A stretch of 36,947 nt of DNA from Eutrophovita sp913057845 (GTDB lineage Bacteria > Pseudomonadota > Gammaproteobacteria > Burkholderiales > Eutrophovitaceae). The notes under the pieces are model-generated. The model saw nothing but the letters and a program-made list of their open reading frames with translations, did no database searches and was not told where the DNA came from. Location of the stretch: the NCBI GenBank assembly GCA_963925895.1, contig CAWUVH010000014.1, positions 1 through 36,947 of the forward strand, in the 5' to 3' direction. The translations under genes and the position numbers were made by a program. Numbering within the stretch: the stretch's first letter is position 1; each line of letters begins with the position of its first letter. Positions 14,066-22,906 of the stretch are shown in pieces.

Positions 14066-16891
14066 CTATGAGGCGGTTAGTATCTTTTTCAAAAAGTGGC
14101 CGGTATAGCTATTATTTACTTTGGCTATTTGTTCAGGAGTTCCTTGAGCGATGATGTTGCCTCCAAGGTCTCCTCCCTCCGGCCCGAGGTCTATGACCCA
14201 GTCCGCACGCTTTATGATATCTATATTATGCTCGATTACTACAATTGAGTTTCCTTGATCTCTGAGTTTGACTAAGATATGAAGGAGCCATGAGATGTCA
14301 CTGAAATGTAAACCTGTGGTGGGTTCGTCCAGTACGTAGAGGGTGCTACCAGTGTTTCGTTTTGACAATTCACTTGCCAGTTTGACTCTTTGTGCTTCGC
14401 CGCCAGATAAAGTTGTTGCACTTTGCCCTAAAGTCATGTACCCGAGGCCCACCTCTTCGAGTATCGCAAGTTTACGCTTTAAGCTAGGTACGGATGAGAA
14501 GAAGGGTAAAGCTTCATTAACTCTCATTTCAAGGACATCACAAATATTTTTGCCTTTGTAATTGATGTCTAACGTTTCCTGACTATAGCGTTTTCCATGG
14601 CAAACTTCGCAGGTCACAAAAACGTCGGGTAGAAAATGTAACTCTATACGTCTACTTCCTTCGCCTTGGCAAGTTTCACATCTACCGCCTTTGACGTTGA
14701 AGGAAAACCGGCCGGAGTTGTAACCTCGCTCTCTCGCGAGTGGCATTTGCGAGAATAACTCTCTGATGGTAGTAAACATTCCGGTATAAGTGGCCGGATT
14801 GGAGCGCGGGCTTCTGCCGATAGCACTCTGATCGACGTTTACAAGGTGCGTAATATTTTTAGTTTCTGTAATCTCGTCGTAAAGATATTCGCCTTTCGCT
14901 CTGCCACCCAGTAGGCGAGCTATAGCGGGAACGAACGTATCATTAATGAGTGTAGATTTTCCTGACCCTGAAACGCCGGTTATGCATACGAATACGCCCA
15001 ATGGTATTTCAAGATTGACCTCCTTTAGGTTGTTAGCCCTTGCCCCTGTTAGCTTGATAGTCGGTGTTGATTTATCGATTATCTTATTTGGAAATTCGAA
15101 TATTTTTTTTGTGCCAGCTAAGTAGGGTCCGGTTACTGAATTTGGATCATTTAAAATGTTCTCTGGAGTCCCTTCAAACACGATCTTGCCACCTGACTCA
15201 CCTGATCCGGGACCTATGTCAATGACGTAATCTGACTCAACAATGGTTTCTTCGTCGTGCTCAACAACGATTACGGTATTGCCTAAATCTCTAAGTTTTT
15301 TTATGGACTCTATAAGTCGTTGATTGTCTCTTTGATGTAAACCAATAGACGGCTCATCTAAGACATACATTACTCCACTTAGCCCAGCTCCAATTTGAGA
15401 AGCCAGTCTAATGCGCTGAGATTCACCTCCGGACAGTGTTGCTGATTTTCTCTGCAGTGACAGATACCCTAAGCCGACATCGATGAGGAATCCCACACGA
15501 TTGATGATTTCGGTGATTACTCTTTCTGAGATTACCTTTGTCTGTGGGTGATTAATTAGTGTTTCAAAAAATATTTTGGCGTCAGTGAGCGCCATTGCAT
15601 TCACCGCCGCTATATTGACTCCGTTGACTCGCACATTTCGGGCTGTTGGGCTGAGTCGAGATCCTGAGCATTCGGGGCAGCTGCTAAGGCTAATAAACTT
15701 TGCCAATTCCTCTTTAACGGCCTCTTCTTTGGTCTCGGTATGGCGTCGATTAAAGTTTTTTATCACACCCTCAAAAGTGTGATTGTCAGTTTTTTTCTGG
15801 CCGTCTTTACCTTGATAATAAAATTTTATTTTTTGTTTTCCAGATCCATGAAGAACAACCTCTTGCACTTCAAGCGGTAAATTCTCATAGGGTGTATTTA
15901 GATCAAAATCGTAGTGCGTGCTTAAGCTAGAGAGCATATCGAAGAAAAATTTATTTCTTCTATCCCAGCCGCTGATAGCACCGGAGGCGAGTGATAATGT
16001 TGGGTGGGCAATGATTTTCTCAACGTCAAATATCTCTAATTGACCGATGCCATCGCAAGCTGGACACGAACCGCTGGGATGATTAAATGAGAACATCCTC
16101 GGGTTCAGTGGAGGGCAGGTGTGGTCACATTTGGGACAGCTAAACACCGCTGAAAGGCTGTAATCTTTAGCTGTTTCAATGTCGTGTATCAAAATGCCAT
16201 TTGGATTTTGTCTCAGTGCGGTTTCCAAGGATTCTGCTAGCCGTCCTTTCGAATCGCTAGTGATTCTAAGTCGGTCGATAACGAGTTGGACTTCTTTTTT
16301 CTCCTGTGTGATTTTTGGCGCAGACTGATCATCTAAGTCAATGACTTCGCCATCGATTCGGATTCGGAAGAAGCCCTGCGCTCTGAAGCGCTCGATGAGA
16401 TTGCTTGTCGTTTGTGTTTTTTCTCTTTTTATTGGGGCCAGGATGAGTATTCTTTTCTCTGTCCCGAGGTCTAGGATAAATTCGATCATTTCTGATATGG
16501 AAAATGCCTTTAGAGGTTCCTGATGTTCTGGACAGTATTGTTCGCCAGTCCTTGAATACAAGAGACGTAAGTAATCGTGAATTTCCGTTACGGTCCCTAC
16601 GGTGGAGCGTGGATTGTTGTTTTTAGACTTTTGTTCAATCGCGATCGCAGGCGATAGTCCCTCTATCGAATCGACATCAGGTTTTTCTAATACCTCTAAA
16701 AATTGACGCGCGTATGCTGAGAGCGATTCGATGTAGCGACGTTGTCCTTCTGCGAACAATGTATCAAATGCCAGAGATGATTTCCCGGATCCCGATAAGC
16801 CTGTAAAAACCACCAGTTTATTTTTCGGAATATCGACGTCGATATTTTTTAGGTTATGGGTTCGAGCACCCCTAACTTTTATTGAATCCAT
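14066..16891 (-). CDS. uvrA: UvrABC excinuclease subunit A
   Basis: 941 residues (940 in E. coli). UvrA is the damage-recognition ATPase of nucleotide excision repair, a cytoplasmic dimer working with UvrB and UvrC. It has two ABC modules: Walker A motifs GLSGSGKSS (from residue 31) and GVSGSGKST (from about 639), with two LSGGE signature motifs. Zinc sites are visible as CPKC...CPAC near residue 255-285 and CETC...CEVC near 735-760. It converges on rplQ across a strong terminator and is divergent from the MFS gene. I found no canonical LexA box upstream. Confidence 0.98.
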   Translation of the reverse strand: MDSIKVRGARTHNLKNIDVDIPKNKLVVFTGLSGSGKSSLAFDTLFAEGQRRYIESLSAYARQFLEVLEKPDVDSIEGLSPAIAIEQKSKNNNPRSTVGTVTEIHDYLRLLYSRTGEQYCPEHQEPLKAFSISEMIEFILDLGTEKRILILAPIKREKTQTTSNLIERFRAQGFFRIRIDGEVIDLDDQSAPKITQEKKEVQLVIDRLRITSDSKGRLAESLETALRQNPNGILIHDIETAKDYSLSAVFSCPKCDHTCPPLNPRMFSFNHPSGSCPACDGIGQLEIFDVEKIIAHPTLSLASGAISGWDRRNKFFFDMLSSLSTHYDFDLNTPYENLPLEVQEVVLHGSGKQKIKFYYQGKDGQKKTDNHTFEGVIKNFNRRHTETKEEAVKEELAKFISLSSCPECSGSRLSPTARNVRVNGVNIAAVNAMALTDAKIFFETLINHPQTKVISERVITEIINRVGFLIDVGLGYLSLQRKSATLSGGESQRIRLASQIGAGLSGVMYVLDEPSIGLHQRDNQRLIESIKKLRDLGNTVIVVEHDEETIVESDYVIDIGPGSGESGGKIVFEGTPENILNDPNSVTGPYLAGTKKIFEFPNKIIDKSTPTIKLTGARANNLKEVNLEIPLGVFVCITGVSGSGKSTLINDTFVPAIARLLGGRAKGEYLYDEITETKNITHLVNVDQSAIGRSPRSNPATYTGMFTTIRELFSQMPLARERGYNSGRFSFNVKGGRCETCQGEGSRRIELHFLPDVFVTCEVCHGKRYSQETLDINYKGKNICDVLEMRVNEALPFFSSVPSLKRKLAILEEVGLGYMTLGQSATTLSGGEAQRVKLASELSKRNTGSTLYVLDEPTTGLHFSDISWLLHILVKLRDQGNSIVVIEHNIDIIKRADWVIDLGPEGGDLGGNIIAQGTPEQIAKVNNSYTGHFLKKILTAS

Positions 16892-16951
16892 AGTTCTGTG
16901 TAGGCCAGAATAATTCGCTTATTCGACGATTTCCAATGAAAAAGAGTAACC

Positions 16952-16960
16952 TGATACTAT
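16952..16960 (+). promoter_or_regulatory. Candidate extended -10 promoter for the MFS gene
   Basis: TGATACTAT matches an extended -10 (TGN plus TACTAT) about 48 nt before the MFS start in the uvrA/MFS divergent spacer. The -35 region is poor (TTCCAA about 18 nt upstream). On the other strand TTGGAA-N18-TATTCT could serve uvrA. Both are pattern matches only. Confidence 0.3.
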
Positions 16961-17007
16961 ACCGAATTAATATCTAATTTACCTCTGAGAATCTCCATAA
17001 TTATTCA

Positions 17008-18189
17008 ATGACAAGCTTCACTCAAAGCGAACGAAGAGCCAGTATCGGATTGGCAGGTGTATTTAGTTTACGTATGTTTGGGTTATTCGTGATCCTTCCC
17101 GTGGTTGCGTTATATGCAGATACCTTGCCGGGTGGTGAGAGCGCGACGCTCATTGGTTTGGCGATAGGTATTTACGGTTTAACTCAAGCTATTTTTCAGA
17201 TTCCATTGGGCCGCTTATCTGATTTTTGGGGTCGAAAAAGGACGATATACCTCGGGCTGTGTATATTTATTATGGGAAGTCTCGTTGCCGCATGCGCGGA
17301 CTCACTTCTCATGTTGTGTATTGGGCGTGGTATCCAGGGAGCGGGGGCTGTATCATCCGCAGTGATCGCGTTGAATGCCGACCTCACACGGGACGAAGTT
17401 CGTACTAAGTCAATGGCGATCATCGGGATTACGATTGGCTTTACCTTTCTCTTGTCTATCGTGTTGGGTCCGGTGCTGGATGGATTTGTCGGATTGTCAG
17501 GTATATTTTTAATTACGGCGCTTTTGACTTGTGTATCCATAGCGGTTGTTTACTTCTACGTGCCTGATCCGGAACCGATAGGTAAGCGAGGGGAAGATTC
17601 CCCCGTCAAATTACAAGTCATTTTATCTAATAGAGATTTGCTCAGGCTTGATTTAGGTATTTTTTCGTTACATGGAATCTTGATGGCAATGTTTGTGTCC
17701 TTACCGTTTATTCTCGCTGGCTTGGAGGGTGGTTTAATTACTTGGCAGTTCTATCTTGCTGTGATGGTGTCCAGCATCTTTATTATGTTGCCATTGATGA
17801 TGCTTTCGGAGAAATTTGGACATCGCAAAGCCGTATTTTTATTCAGCATCATGATGATCATCTTGGCAGAGCTACTGCTTGGTGTATTTGATTTTGGTCA
17901 GGTTGGTCTTGGTCTGGCATTGGTCATATTTTTTGGTGCATTTAATTTGCTGGAGGCGTCACTTCCTTCTTGGGTTTCACGTGTGGCGGATCCCAAGTCT
18001 AAGGGTACGGCGTTAGGTGTCTACAGTACCAGTCAGTATCTGGGAACATTTATTGGGGGAGTGGCTGGAGGCTGGACATACCAGCATTTCTCAGGTCAGG
18101 GAGTCTTCATATTTAGTGCTGTTTGGGCACTGGTGTGGTTGCTTGCGTCCGTCAAAATGTCTGATCCAGTCAACCAAGTTAGCCAATAG
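17008..18189 (+). CDS. MFS transporter, probable drug/metabolite exporter
   Basis: 393 residues, strongly hydrophobic, with about 12 predicted membrane helices. The MFS motif A in the loop after TM2 is clear (GRLSDFWGRKR, residues 68-78), and GRGIQGAGAVSSAVIALNADLT fits helix 4-5 of the DHA1-type exporters. It resembles the YajR-like group but stops without YajR's extra C-terminal cytoplasmic domain. The substrate cannot be inferred. It lies between uvrA and ssb, an arrangement I recall from Pseudomonas-type genomes. No strong Shine-Dalgarno is visible before the ATG at 17008. Confidence 0.88.
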   Translation: MTSFTQSERRASIGLAGVFSLRMFGLFVILPVVALYADTLPGGESATLIGLAIGIYGLTQAIFQIPLGRLSDFWGRKRTIYLGLCIFIMGSLVAACADSLLMLCIGRGIQGAGAVSSAVIALNADLTRDEVRTKSMAIIGITIGFTFLLSIVLGPVLDGFVGLSGIFLITALLTCVSIAVVYFYVPDPEPIGKRGEDSPVKLQVILSNRDLLRLDLGIFSLHGILMAMFVSLPFILAGLEGGLITWQFYLAVMVSSIFIMLPLMMLSEKFGHRKAVFLFSIMMIILAELLLGVFDFGQVGLGLALVIFFGAFNLLEASLPSWVSRVADPKSKGTALGVYSTSQYLGTFIGGVAGGWTYQHFSGQGVFIFSAVWALVWLLASVKMSDPVNQVSQ

Positions 18190-18320
18190 ATTATTTTGGC
18201 TATAGCACATATGGGTTAAAGGCGTTACAGTAAGGCCACAAGCGTTGATGAGGTTGTTGACCGGTCCTAAAAGGGCTACGCCCATCGTTAAATCACAGTT
18301 TTAGAAACAGGAGAAAGTTG

Positions 18321-18770
18321 ATGGCTTCCGTAAATAAGGTCATTCTTGTTGGAAATCTTGGGAGAGATCCTGAAGTCCGTCGTATGCCAAGCGGAGACGC
18401 AATGGTTAGTTTAAGTATTGCGACAACAGACACCTGGAAGGATAAGAGTGGTGAGCGTCAAGAGAAGACGGAATGGCACAGAATCGTCATCTTTGGTCGC
18501 TTGGCAGAAGTGGCTGGGGAGTATCTTAAGAAAGGGTCGCAAGCATATTTTGAGGGGCGCTTGCAAACCAGAAAGTGGACAGATAAGGAAGGTCAGGAGA
18601 AATATACCACCGAGGTTGTAGCGGACCGGATGCAAATGTTGGGGTCTCGACCAGGCTCTGGTGGGGGAGATTTCGGTGGTAACCAATCACCTAGTAAGGG
18701 ATCTGCAGAATCTGGTTCCAGCCAATTTTCCGGTGGCTTAGATGACCTCGAGGATGATATTCCGTTTTAG
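18321..18770 (+). CDS. ssb: Single-stranded DNA-binding protein
   Basis: 149 residues from the ATG at 18321 (MASVNKVILVGNLGRDPEVR). GGAG at 18310-18313 fits this start better than the in-frame TTG just upstream. The N-terminal OB fold (about residues 1-110) is followed by a Gly/Ser-rich linker and the acidic tip DDLEDDIPF, which recruits SSB partners. SSB protects ssDNA in replication, recombination and repair. The 131-nt spacer from the MFS gene could hold its own promoter, though none is convincing. It is close to uvrA but, unlike in E. coli, not immediately divergent from it. Confidence 0.97.
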   Translation: MASVNKVILVGNLGRDPEVRRMPSGDAMVSLSIATTDTWKDKSGERQEKTEWHRIVIFGRLAEVAGEYLKKGSQAYFEGRLQTRKWTDKEGQEKYTTEVVADRMQMLGSRPGSGGGDFGGNQSPSKGSAESGSSQFSGGLDDLEDDIPF

Positions 18771-18959
18771 ACGGTCATCTTAATTGGGTAAGGCGGTCGG
18801 TTTAGTATTGCGGCAAGCCCAAGCAAAAGGGCACTCTTCTTGCGCACGCAACATCATGCGGATTAAAAATTTGATTGTGTGCTTGTGAGTAAACTAACCA
18901 CAAAGTAGCATTGATTTAAATTTTATTGTTGGGGCGTGCAACTGCCCAATCGGCTGATA

Positions 18960-19208
18960 TCACTTACTTTTTCTGATTAAAAATCGGTAGCTGGCCTTTG
19001 CTTCGGTCGAGTCGAGTAAGTCGTGGCCCGTTTGCCGGCAAAACGCATGAAAGTCCGGAACTGATCCTGGGTCAGTTGTAAATACTTCCAACACTTGCCC
19101 TATCACGATTTCCTGTAGTGCTTTTTTTGTTTTCAGTATGGGAAGTGGACAGTTAAGTCCTTTTACATCGAGCGATAAGTCAATTGGGATATCTAATTCC
19201 TCGGACAT
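18960..19208 (-). CDS. TusA/SirA-family sulfur carrier protein
   Basis: 82 residues with the family CPxP motif (GLNCPLPILKTKKAL, C20 as the sulfur-carrying cysteine) at the start of the first helix, and the beta-alpha-beta pattern of the fold. A second cysteine, C57, lies in AFCRQTGHDLL. Members shuttle persulfide sulfur for tRNA 2-thiouridine, molybdenum cofactor or sulfur oxidation. It is not next to tusBCD, dsr or yedE genes, so the pathway is unclear. It converges on ssb. A perfect TATAAT lies upstream on its strand. Confidence 0.88.
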   Translation of the reverse strand: MSEELDIPIDLSLDVKGLNCPLPILKTKKALQEIVIGQVLEVFTTDPGSVPDFHAFCRQTGHDLLDSTEAKASYRFLIRKSK

Positions 19209-19252
19209 TTCTAGCTTTGCCTTGATTCCAGTAGTGGTGTAATTTCAAACTG

Positions 19253-19258
19253 ATTATA
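19253..19258 (-). promoter_or_regulatory. -10 element for the TusA-family gene
   Basis: Reading the minus strand, a perfect TATAAT lies 44 nt before the ATG of the sulfur carrier gene, which would leave a leader of roughly 38 nt. The -35 region is weak (CCCAAT at 17 nt spacing). Confidence 0.4.
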
Positions 19259-19270
19259 CATTGGAGATCC

Positions 19271-19299
19271 TTTTGATTGGGATAAGAGTCTATTATGAT
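19271..19299 (+). promoter_or_regulatory. Candidate promoter for the indolepyruvate oxidoreductase gene
   Basis: TTTTGA at 19271-19276 and TATGAT at 19294-19299 are 17 nt apart in the divergent spacer. The leader to the ATG at 19418 would be about 112 nt, with no clear secondary structure. It is back to back with the minus-strand TATAAT at 19253-19258. Confidence 0.4.
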
Positions 19300-19417
19300 A
19301 CGATTCTGTGAGATTAGATGATATGAAGGTTGCGCTTGGACGTTCCTATTTTTGGATTAAATACTGATGCTGAATAACTCATGTGGCAGTTCGGCTAAAC
19401 GGGGGCTTTGACTGGTT

Positions 19418-22400
19418 ATGAAACTTAGAGATGTCGCGTTAGAAGACAAATATATTGTTGAGGAGGGTCGTATCTTTCTCAATGGGACGCAAGCATTGGT
19501 GCGCTTGCCTTTGATGCAGCATGCTAGGGATAAAAAGAGCGGATTGAATACTGCTGGCTATATCTCAGGTTATCGGGGCAGCCCGTTAGGTCAGTTTGAC
19601 CAACAATTGTGGGCTGCAAAGAAGCACCTAAAAAATCACAATATTGTGTTCCAGGCAGGGGTTAACGAAGACCTTGCGGCAACAGCGCTGTGGGGCACAC
19701 AGCAGGCTGGGATGCATGGCAAGGCCAAATATGATGGTGTGTTTGGTATATGGTATGGCAAGGGGCCAGGAGTAGATCGGTCAGGTGATATTTTTCGACA
19801 TGCGAACTTGGCTGGAACCCATCCTAATGGTGGTGTCCTCGCTTTGATGGGCGACGATCACACATGTGAATCATCGACTACTGCGCATCAAAGTGAATTT
19901 GCGCTGGTCGACGCAATGATGCCCATACTGAATCCAGCTGGGGTACAGGAGTTATTGGATTACGGGTTGTATGGATGGGCGCTTTCCCGATATTCCGGTA
20001 CGTGGGTAGGTCTTAAATGCATGAAGGATACGATCGATGCAAGCGCAACCGTTGACGTCGGTGACGATAGAGTGCAAGTGGTTCAGCCCTCTGAATTTGA
20101 AATGCCTGAGGGAGGTCTTAGTCTTCGCTTTCCAGATCCGCCTCTAGATCAGGAAGAGCGCCTTCATAAATATAAGCTTGAAGCGGTCAAAGCGTTTGTG
20201 CGAGCTAATGGAATCGATAGAGTTGAGCTTCAAGGTGGGAATGATGTCTTGGGTATCATTACTTGTGGTAAATCGTATCTCGATGTCAGGCAAGCGCTTC
20301 ACTATTTAGGTATTGATGACCAGCGTGCGAAAAAACTCGGTTTGAGTGTTTATAAAGTGGGTATGACCTGGCCACTCGAGCCAATAGGGATTTCTCAGTT
20401 TGCTAAAGGCCTTAAAAAGATTTTGGTTGTTGAAGAAAAGCGAGCTCTTTTAGAGCCTCAAGTGAAAGATATCTTATATTCGCTCGAGCAACGTCCTATT
20501 GTTGTTGGTAAAAAGAATGAACAAGGAACTGAGTTGCTTCGCTCCAATGCAGCACTCGAACCTAATGAAATTGCGATTGCGATTGCAGAGCGTATATTAG
20601 AGTTCACGAGTGATCATGATCTTGAAGATCGACTCAATCGAAGAAAGTCGATGGCTCTTGAGTCTATCGAGGTTCCAGCCATGGAGCGTACGCCTTATTT
20701 CTGTTCTGGTTGTCCCCACAGCACGGGAACTAAGGTGCCAGAGGGTTCTGTTGCCTTATCTGGGATAGGTTGTCATTTTATGGCGCAATGGATGGACCGC
20801 AATACGACCGGATATACCCAAATGGGCGGAGAGGGGGCTAGTTGGATTGGCGAGTCTCACTTCGTTGATACGCCGCATGTTTTTCAAAATATTGGTGATG
20901 GGACCTATTTTCATTCTGGATTTTTAGCGTTGAGGGCGGCTGTCGCTTCAGGGGCTAATATGACCTACAAAATCTTGTTTAATGATGCTGTTGCAATGAC
21001 GGGTGGTCAGCCAGTTGATGGTCAATTAACCGTGCCACAAGTAACTCGGCAAGTCGCGGCTGAAGGTGCGACCAAAGTTGTAGTTGTTACGGATGAACCG
21101 GATAAATATGGTTCTAATACTGGGTTCGCTGAGGGTGTGACAGTTCATCATCGCGATGATTATGATCGAGTCCAAAAAGAAATTCGTGAAGTTTTAGGAG
21201 TCTCTGTAATCGTTTATGACCAGACCTGTGCTTCGGAAAAGAGGCGAAGGCGAAAAAGAGGAACGTTCCCTGATCCAGCGAAAAGGGCAGTGATTAATGA
21301 TTTAGTCTGTGAAGGTTGTGGTGATTGTGGTGTTCAGTCGAACTGTGTCTCTGTTACTCCGCTTGAAACTGAGTTTGGTCGAAAGCGATCAATAGACCAG
21401 TCCTCGTGTAATAAGGACTTTTCTTGCGTCAAGGGGTTTTGTCCAAGCTTTGTCACAGTGCATGGGGGATCCCTTAAGAAGGGTCAAGGTGCGGTATCTA
21501 ACACTGAAAAGGCTGATCTCTTTCCAGTTTTGGTGGATCCGGTTTTACCGTCTTTGGAGCAGCCGTATGGGATCCTGGTCAATGGTATTGGTGGTACGGG
21601 TGTTGTAACCATAGGCGCGATTATTGGTATGGCGGCTCATCTTGAGAGTAAGTCCTTTGCGGGGATGGATATGGCAGGTCTTGCTCAAAAAGGGGGAGCT
21701 GTTTGGAGCCACTTGCAGATCGCGAATCGTCAGGAAGATTTGAAATCAGCGCGTCTTGGTTTTGCTGGTGCTTCGTTGATTTTGGGTTGTGATTTTGTGA
21801 CGACCGCAAGTGAAAAGACAATGGGGTTGGGTCAAAATGGGAAGACATTTGCCATTGTTAATGTGCATGAGCAGATGACAGGTGTTTTTACCCGTGACAA
21901 AAATTATCAATTTCCGAGAAATGGTCTGAAAGAGACGATCCGCAACCGATTGGGTGGAGATAATGTTGAGTTTGTAGAAGCAACCCGTATCGCTACCTCA
22001 TTGATGGGTAATTCGATCGCGTCGAATATGTTCATGCTGGGATTTGCCTACCAAAAAGGCTTGTTGCCTTTGCGGCACGAAGCCATCAATCGAGCAATAG
22101 AGATGAATGGTGCATCGGTCGAGATGAACAAGACGGCGTTTCTCTGGGGTAGAAGAGCCTGTGTCGATCTACCGACAGTAGAGCGATTATTGAAACCGAA
22201 AGTTTTAGAGGATGAGGTGGTTGAGGAACAGTCGCATACGCTCGATGAGATCATTCAAAAGAGATTCAACTTCCTAACTGATTATCAAAACGTAGATTAT
22301 GCGAAACAGTATCGAAGCCTAGTTGATAGGGTGCGACTTAGAGAAGAGTCTGGAGCGATGCTTGATGGGTTGACAGAGATCGTTGCGCGTTACTACTTTA

Positions 22401-22891
22401 AGCTGATGGCCTACAAAGACGAATATGAGGTCGGTAGGCTTTACGCTGACGGTGTATTTCAGAAAAAGGTAGGACAGCTCTTTGAGGGAAATTACAAGAT
22501 TCGATATCATCTCGCTCCGCCCCTTTTCGCTAAAAAAGACTCTGAGACCGGTCATCTTAAGAAAAAAGAGTTTGGTCCATGGGTTTTTGTGGTGTTTAAA
22601 GTTCTGTCCCGCTTAAAGTTTTTGCGTGGTACGGTTTTTGATGTGTTTGGATTGACTTCTGAGAGAAAGATGGAGCGTCAACTCATTGAGGATTACCGCT
22701 TGTTGGTTGAGGAGATTGCCGACACCGTGAACCAAACAAATATTGAAGTAGCTAAGAAACTCTTATCTTTACCGGAGGAGATACGTGGCTACGGACATGT
22801 TAAAGAGGCCAGTGTCATTCAGGTGAGGCAGTCGTGGCGAGCTTTGCTTGATCAGTACTCTGCCGCAGGAGCAGAGCGCAAAGCAGCTTAA
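19418..22891 (+). CDS. Indolepyruvate ferredoxin oxidoreductase, fused alpha/beta type
   Basis: 1157 residues, a single-chain 2-oxoacid:ferredoxin oxidoreductase. In order: an N-terminal pyrimidine-binding/alpha-like region; a CSGC pair at C429/C432; the TPP-binding segment with GDGT at 493; a cysteine cluster C631-x2-C634-x2-C637-x5-C643 with further cysteines to about 675, likely Fe-S; a gamma-type domain opening GIGGTGVVT at 723; and a long C-terminal region of the kind annotated as DUF6537. The family converts arylpyruvates from aromatic amino acid breakdown to aryl-acetyl-CoA. The exact substrate is not certain. It is monocistronic here, converging on the GDPD-like gene. GGGGG lies about 12 nt before the ATG. 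Confidence 0.92.
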   Translation: MKLRDVALEDKYIVEEGRIFLNGTQALVRLPLMQHARDKKSGLNTAGYISGYRGSPLGQFDQQLWAAKKHLKNHNIVFQAGVNEDLAATALWGTQQAGMHGKAKYDGVFGIWYGKGPGVDRSGDIFRHANLAGTHPNGGVLALMGDDHTCESSTTAHQSEFALVDAMMPILNPAGVQELLDYGLYGWALSRYSGTWVGLKCMKDTIDASATVDVGDDRVQVVQPSEFEMPEGGLSLRFPDPPLDQEERLHKYKLEAVKAFVRANGIDRVELQGGNDVLGIITCGKSYLDVRQALHYLGIDDQRAKKLGLSVYKVGMTWPLEPIGISQFAKGLKKILVVEEKRALLEPQVKDILYSLEQRPIVVGKKNEQGTELLRSNAALEPNEIAIAIAERILEFTSDHDLEDRLNRRKSMALESIEVPAMERTPYFCSGCPHSTGTKVPEGSVALSGIGCHFMAQWMDRNTTGYTQMGGEGASWIGESHFVDTPHVFQNIGDGTYFHSGFLALRAAVASGANMTYKILFNDAVAMTGGQPVDGQLTVPQVTRQVAAEGATKVVVVTDEPDKYGSNTGFAEGVTVHHRDDYDRVQKEIREVLGVSVIVYDQTCASEKRRRRKRGTFPDPAKRAVINDLVCEGCGDCGVQSNCVSVTPLETEFGRKRSIDQSSCNKDFSCVKGFCPSFVTVHGGSLKKGQGAVSNTEKADLFPVLVDPVLPSLEQPYGILVNGIGGTGVVTIGAIIGMAAHLESKSFAGMDMAGLAQKGGAVWSHLQIANRQEDLKSARLGFAGASLILGCDFVTTASEKTMGLGQNGKTFAIVNVHEQMTGVFTRDKNYQFPRNGLKETIRNRLGGDNVEFVEATRIATSLMGNSIASNMFMLGFAYQKGLLPLRHEAINRAIEMNGASVEMNKTAFLWGRRACVDLPTVERLLKPKVLEDEVVEEQSHTLDEIIQKRFNFLTDYQNVDYAKQYRSLVDRVRLREESGAMLDGLTEIVARYYFKLMAYKDEYEVGRLYADGVFQKKVGQLFEGNYKIRYHLAPPLFAKKDSETGHLKKKEFGPWVFVVFKVLSRLKFLRGTVFDVFGLTSERKMERQLIEDYRLLVEEIADTVNQTNIEVAKKLLSLPEEIRGYGHVKEASVIQVRQSWRALLDQYSAAGAERKAA

Positions 22892-22906
22892 GAGCAGCTG
22901 TGTTTG

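Noticed and set aside
16892..17007. LexA (SOS) box in the uvrA/MFS spacer
   Set aside because: CTGT at 16896 lacks a matching ACAG eight bases later. No other candidate is closer to the E. coli consensus.
18771..18959. Possible sRNA or terminator in the 189-nt ssb / TusA convergent spacer
   Set aside because: Only short imperfect stems (such as GCCC/GGGC near 18816-18831) with no T-run or promoter were seen, so nothing can be supported.
21621..21848. Minus-strand frame inside the indolepyruvate oxidoreductase gene
   Set aside because: It lies within the conserved gamma-type domain of the real gene, and its translation is Ser/Gln-rich without family resemblance.
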